DNA of 13,855 nucleotides. It comes from Bacilli bacterium (GTDB taxonomy: Bacteria > Bacillota_I > Bacilli_A > RF39 > UBA660). Both the position numbers and the translations under genes were made by a program. This document shows positions 13,019 to 13,855 of this stretch, in pieces. The notes beneath the pieces are model-generated. The model was not told the DNA's origin. It did not search any database and was given only the letters and a program-made list of their open reading frames with translations. Within the stretch, counting starts at the first letter, position 1. The number at the start of each line of letters is the position of its first letter. Location of the stretch: NCBI GenBank assembly GCA_900758895.1, contig CAAETG010000128.1, forward strand, positions 1 to 13,855, read 5' to 3'.

Positions 13019-13707
13019 AAGGTAAAATCATTGTAATAGAAGGAACGGATTGTTCAGGAAAAGAAACGCAAAGTAAATTACTAGTGGAAAGATTAAAGGC
13101 AAGTGGGGAAAAAGTAGCAACCATGTCATTTCCAGTTTATGACTCTCCAACCGGTAAGATTATTGGCGCTTGTCTACTTGGTAAACCACAAATGTGTGAA
13201 GAATATTTAAAAGAAAGTCACAGTTTTTTTCCTGAAGGTGGTGGTGAAGTGGATAGTCTGACAGCTCTTTTGTTTTATGCTGCTGACCGCCGCTATCAAT
13301 TACCAACAATAAAAAAGTACGTTGAAGACGGTTATACTTTGATATTAGATCGTTATGTCCCTAGTAATCTTGCTCACAGGGGAGGAATGCTTGATACGAA
13401 AGAAGAACGTTTAAAAATGTATCAAAAAATAGATACACTAGAATATGAGTTAATGGAACTACCTAGACCCGATCAAGTAATTCTTCTTTATATGCCCTAT
13501 GAATATGCTTATAAGTTAAAACAAAATAGAAAAGAAAAACTAGATGAAGCCGAAAAAGACGAAAATTATTTAAAAAGAGGAGAGAAGGCTTATTTAGAAC
13601 TTGCCGAGCTCTATCATTATGATATTGTAAATTGTGTAGAAAAAAATAAAATAAGGACAGTAGAAGAAATATCCGAAGATGTTTATCAATTAGTAAGAAA
13701 AAAATAG
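13015..13707 (+). CDS. tmk: thymidylate kinase
   Basis: Phosphorylates dTMP to dTDP with ATP, the step after ThyA. The P-loop is EGTDCSGKETQ (9-19). Glu replaces the usual Ser/Thr after the Lys, a variant I associate with a Firmicutes subfamily that carries EGTDGSGKxTQ. LDRYVPSNLAHRGG matches the DRYxxSxxAYQG signature that holds dTMP, and ADRRYQL precedes it. At 230 aa it is slightly longer than the usual 205-215, with an insertion around SHSFFPEGGGEVDS. AGGAGG lies 5 nt before the ATG, inside folA, and the 4-nt overlap indicates translational coupling with DHFR. Confidence 0.92.
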   Translation: MKGKIIVIEGTDCSGKETQSKLLVERLKASGEKVATMSFPVYDSPTGKIIGACLLGKPQMCEEYLKESHSFFPEGGGEVDSLTALLFYAADRRYQLPTIKKYVEDGYTLILDRYVPSNLAHRGGMLDTKEERLKMYQKIDTLEYELMELPRPDQVILLYMPYEYAYKLKQNRKEKLDEAEKDENYLKRGEKAYLELAELYHYDIVNCVEKNKIRTVEEISEDVYQLVRKK

Positions 13708-13717
13708 TGGAATCAGT

Positions 13718-13804
13718 ATGAATTTAAGAAAAATTACAAGACTATACCAAAGTACAAAAGAAGATAAAAAAAATCTTATTTGCCAAAAGTGCTTTACCAG
13801 TTAG
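13718..13804 (+). CDS. small 28-codon ORF after tmk, possible remnant
   Basis: A short frame starting MNLRKITRLYQS, basic, with an ICQKC pair near its end. It starts 10 bp after tmk with only a weak GTGGA upstream, and a terminator follows. Neighbouring frames stay open across the stop (KVLYQLEEIPKRS in one, AKSALPVRRNTKK in another), so it could be the decayed end of a longer gene. I recognise no family. Confidence 0.2.
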   Translation: MNLRKITRLYQSTKEDKKNLICQKCFTS

Positions 13805-13814
13805 AAGAAATACC

Positions 13815-13851
13815 AAAAAGAAGTTAATTTTTAATAAATAGCTTCTTTTTT
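13815..13851 (+). terminator. probable terminator of folA-tmk
   Basis: AAAAAGAAG (13815-13823) pairs with CTTCTTTTT (13842-13850) across an AT-rich 18-nt loop; the T-run continues to 13851. The long loop makes it weaker than the others here. Confidence 0.55.
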
Positions 13852-13855
13852 CATA

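Overview
The window is AT-rich, densely packed DNA with the standard bacterial code: TGA ends the Nudix gene at 5897 and the DHFR gene at 13018, while Trp is TGG. Strong AGGAGG ribosome sites, sigma-A promoters with 16-18 bp spacers, hairpin-plus-U-run terminators, a ClpC-type ATPase and a Bacillus ThyA-type thymidylate synthase all point to a low-GC Firmicute. I infer an uncultured gut Bacilli lineage of the RF39/Erysipelotrichia kind rather than a true Mycoplasma. No transposase, CRISPR array, tRNA or rRNA was seen.

Left edge (1-368): there is no long gene here, but the stretch looks like a compact type I toxin-antitoxin locus. A 26-codon membrane-peptide gene on the minus strand (99-179) has an excellent Shine-Dalgarno. 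Its 3' end is overlapped by a convergent plus-strand transcript of about 70 nt (41-113) with its own promoter, hairpin and terminator. Next is a minus-strand tandem-HTH XRE regulator (369-821), divergent from a surface-protein transcription unit (1016-3926). That unit encodes a 765-aa secreted or membrane-anchored protein with a TasA/camelysin-like N-terminus, Ig-like repeats and a large C-terminal domain. It is followed by a SipW-like signal peptidase homologue that appears to have lost both catalytic residues. The shared intergenic region holds a near-consensus promoter, an operator-like inverted repeat and a structured leader.

Middle: pyruvate kinase (4013-5419) is followed by a self-contained operon (promoter 5438-5466, terminator 9233-9264). 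It encodes Nudix hydrolase, pol-beta nucleotidyltransferase (split by a frameshift at an A8 run), a degenerate class I aminoacyl-tRNA synthetase-like protein with a zinc site, an S51 peptidase, and a second Nudix hydrolase related to the first. The genes overlap or abut, so they probably work together. The function is unknown; nucleotide, aminoacyl-nucleotide or peptidyl-nucleotide processing is the theme.

Right: a short ClpC-like ATPase (9298-11436) converges with thyA (11467-12324, minus), and the ClpC terminator lies inside the thyA coding end. Divergent from thyA is folA-tmk (12536-13707). Together they form a dTMP locus: ThyA makes dTMP and dihydrofolate, DHFR regenerates tetrahydrofolate, and thymidylate kinase makes dTDP.
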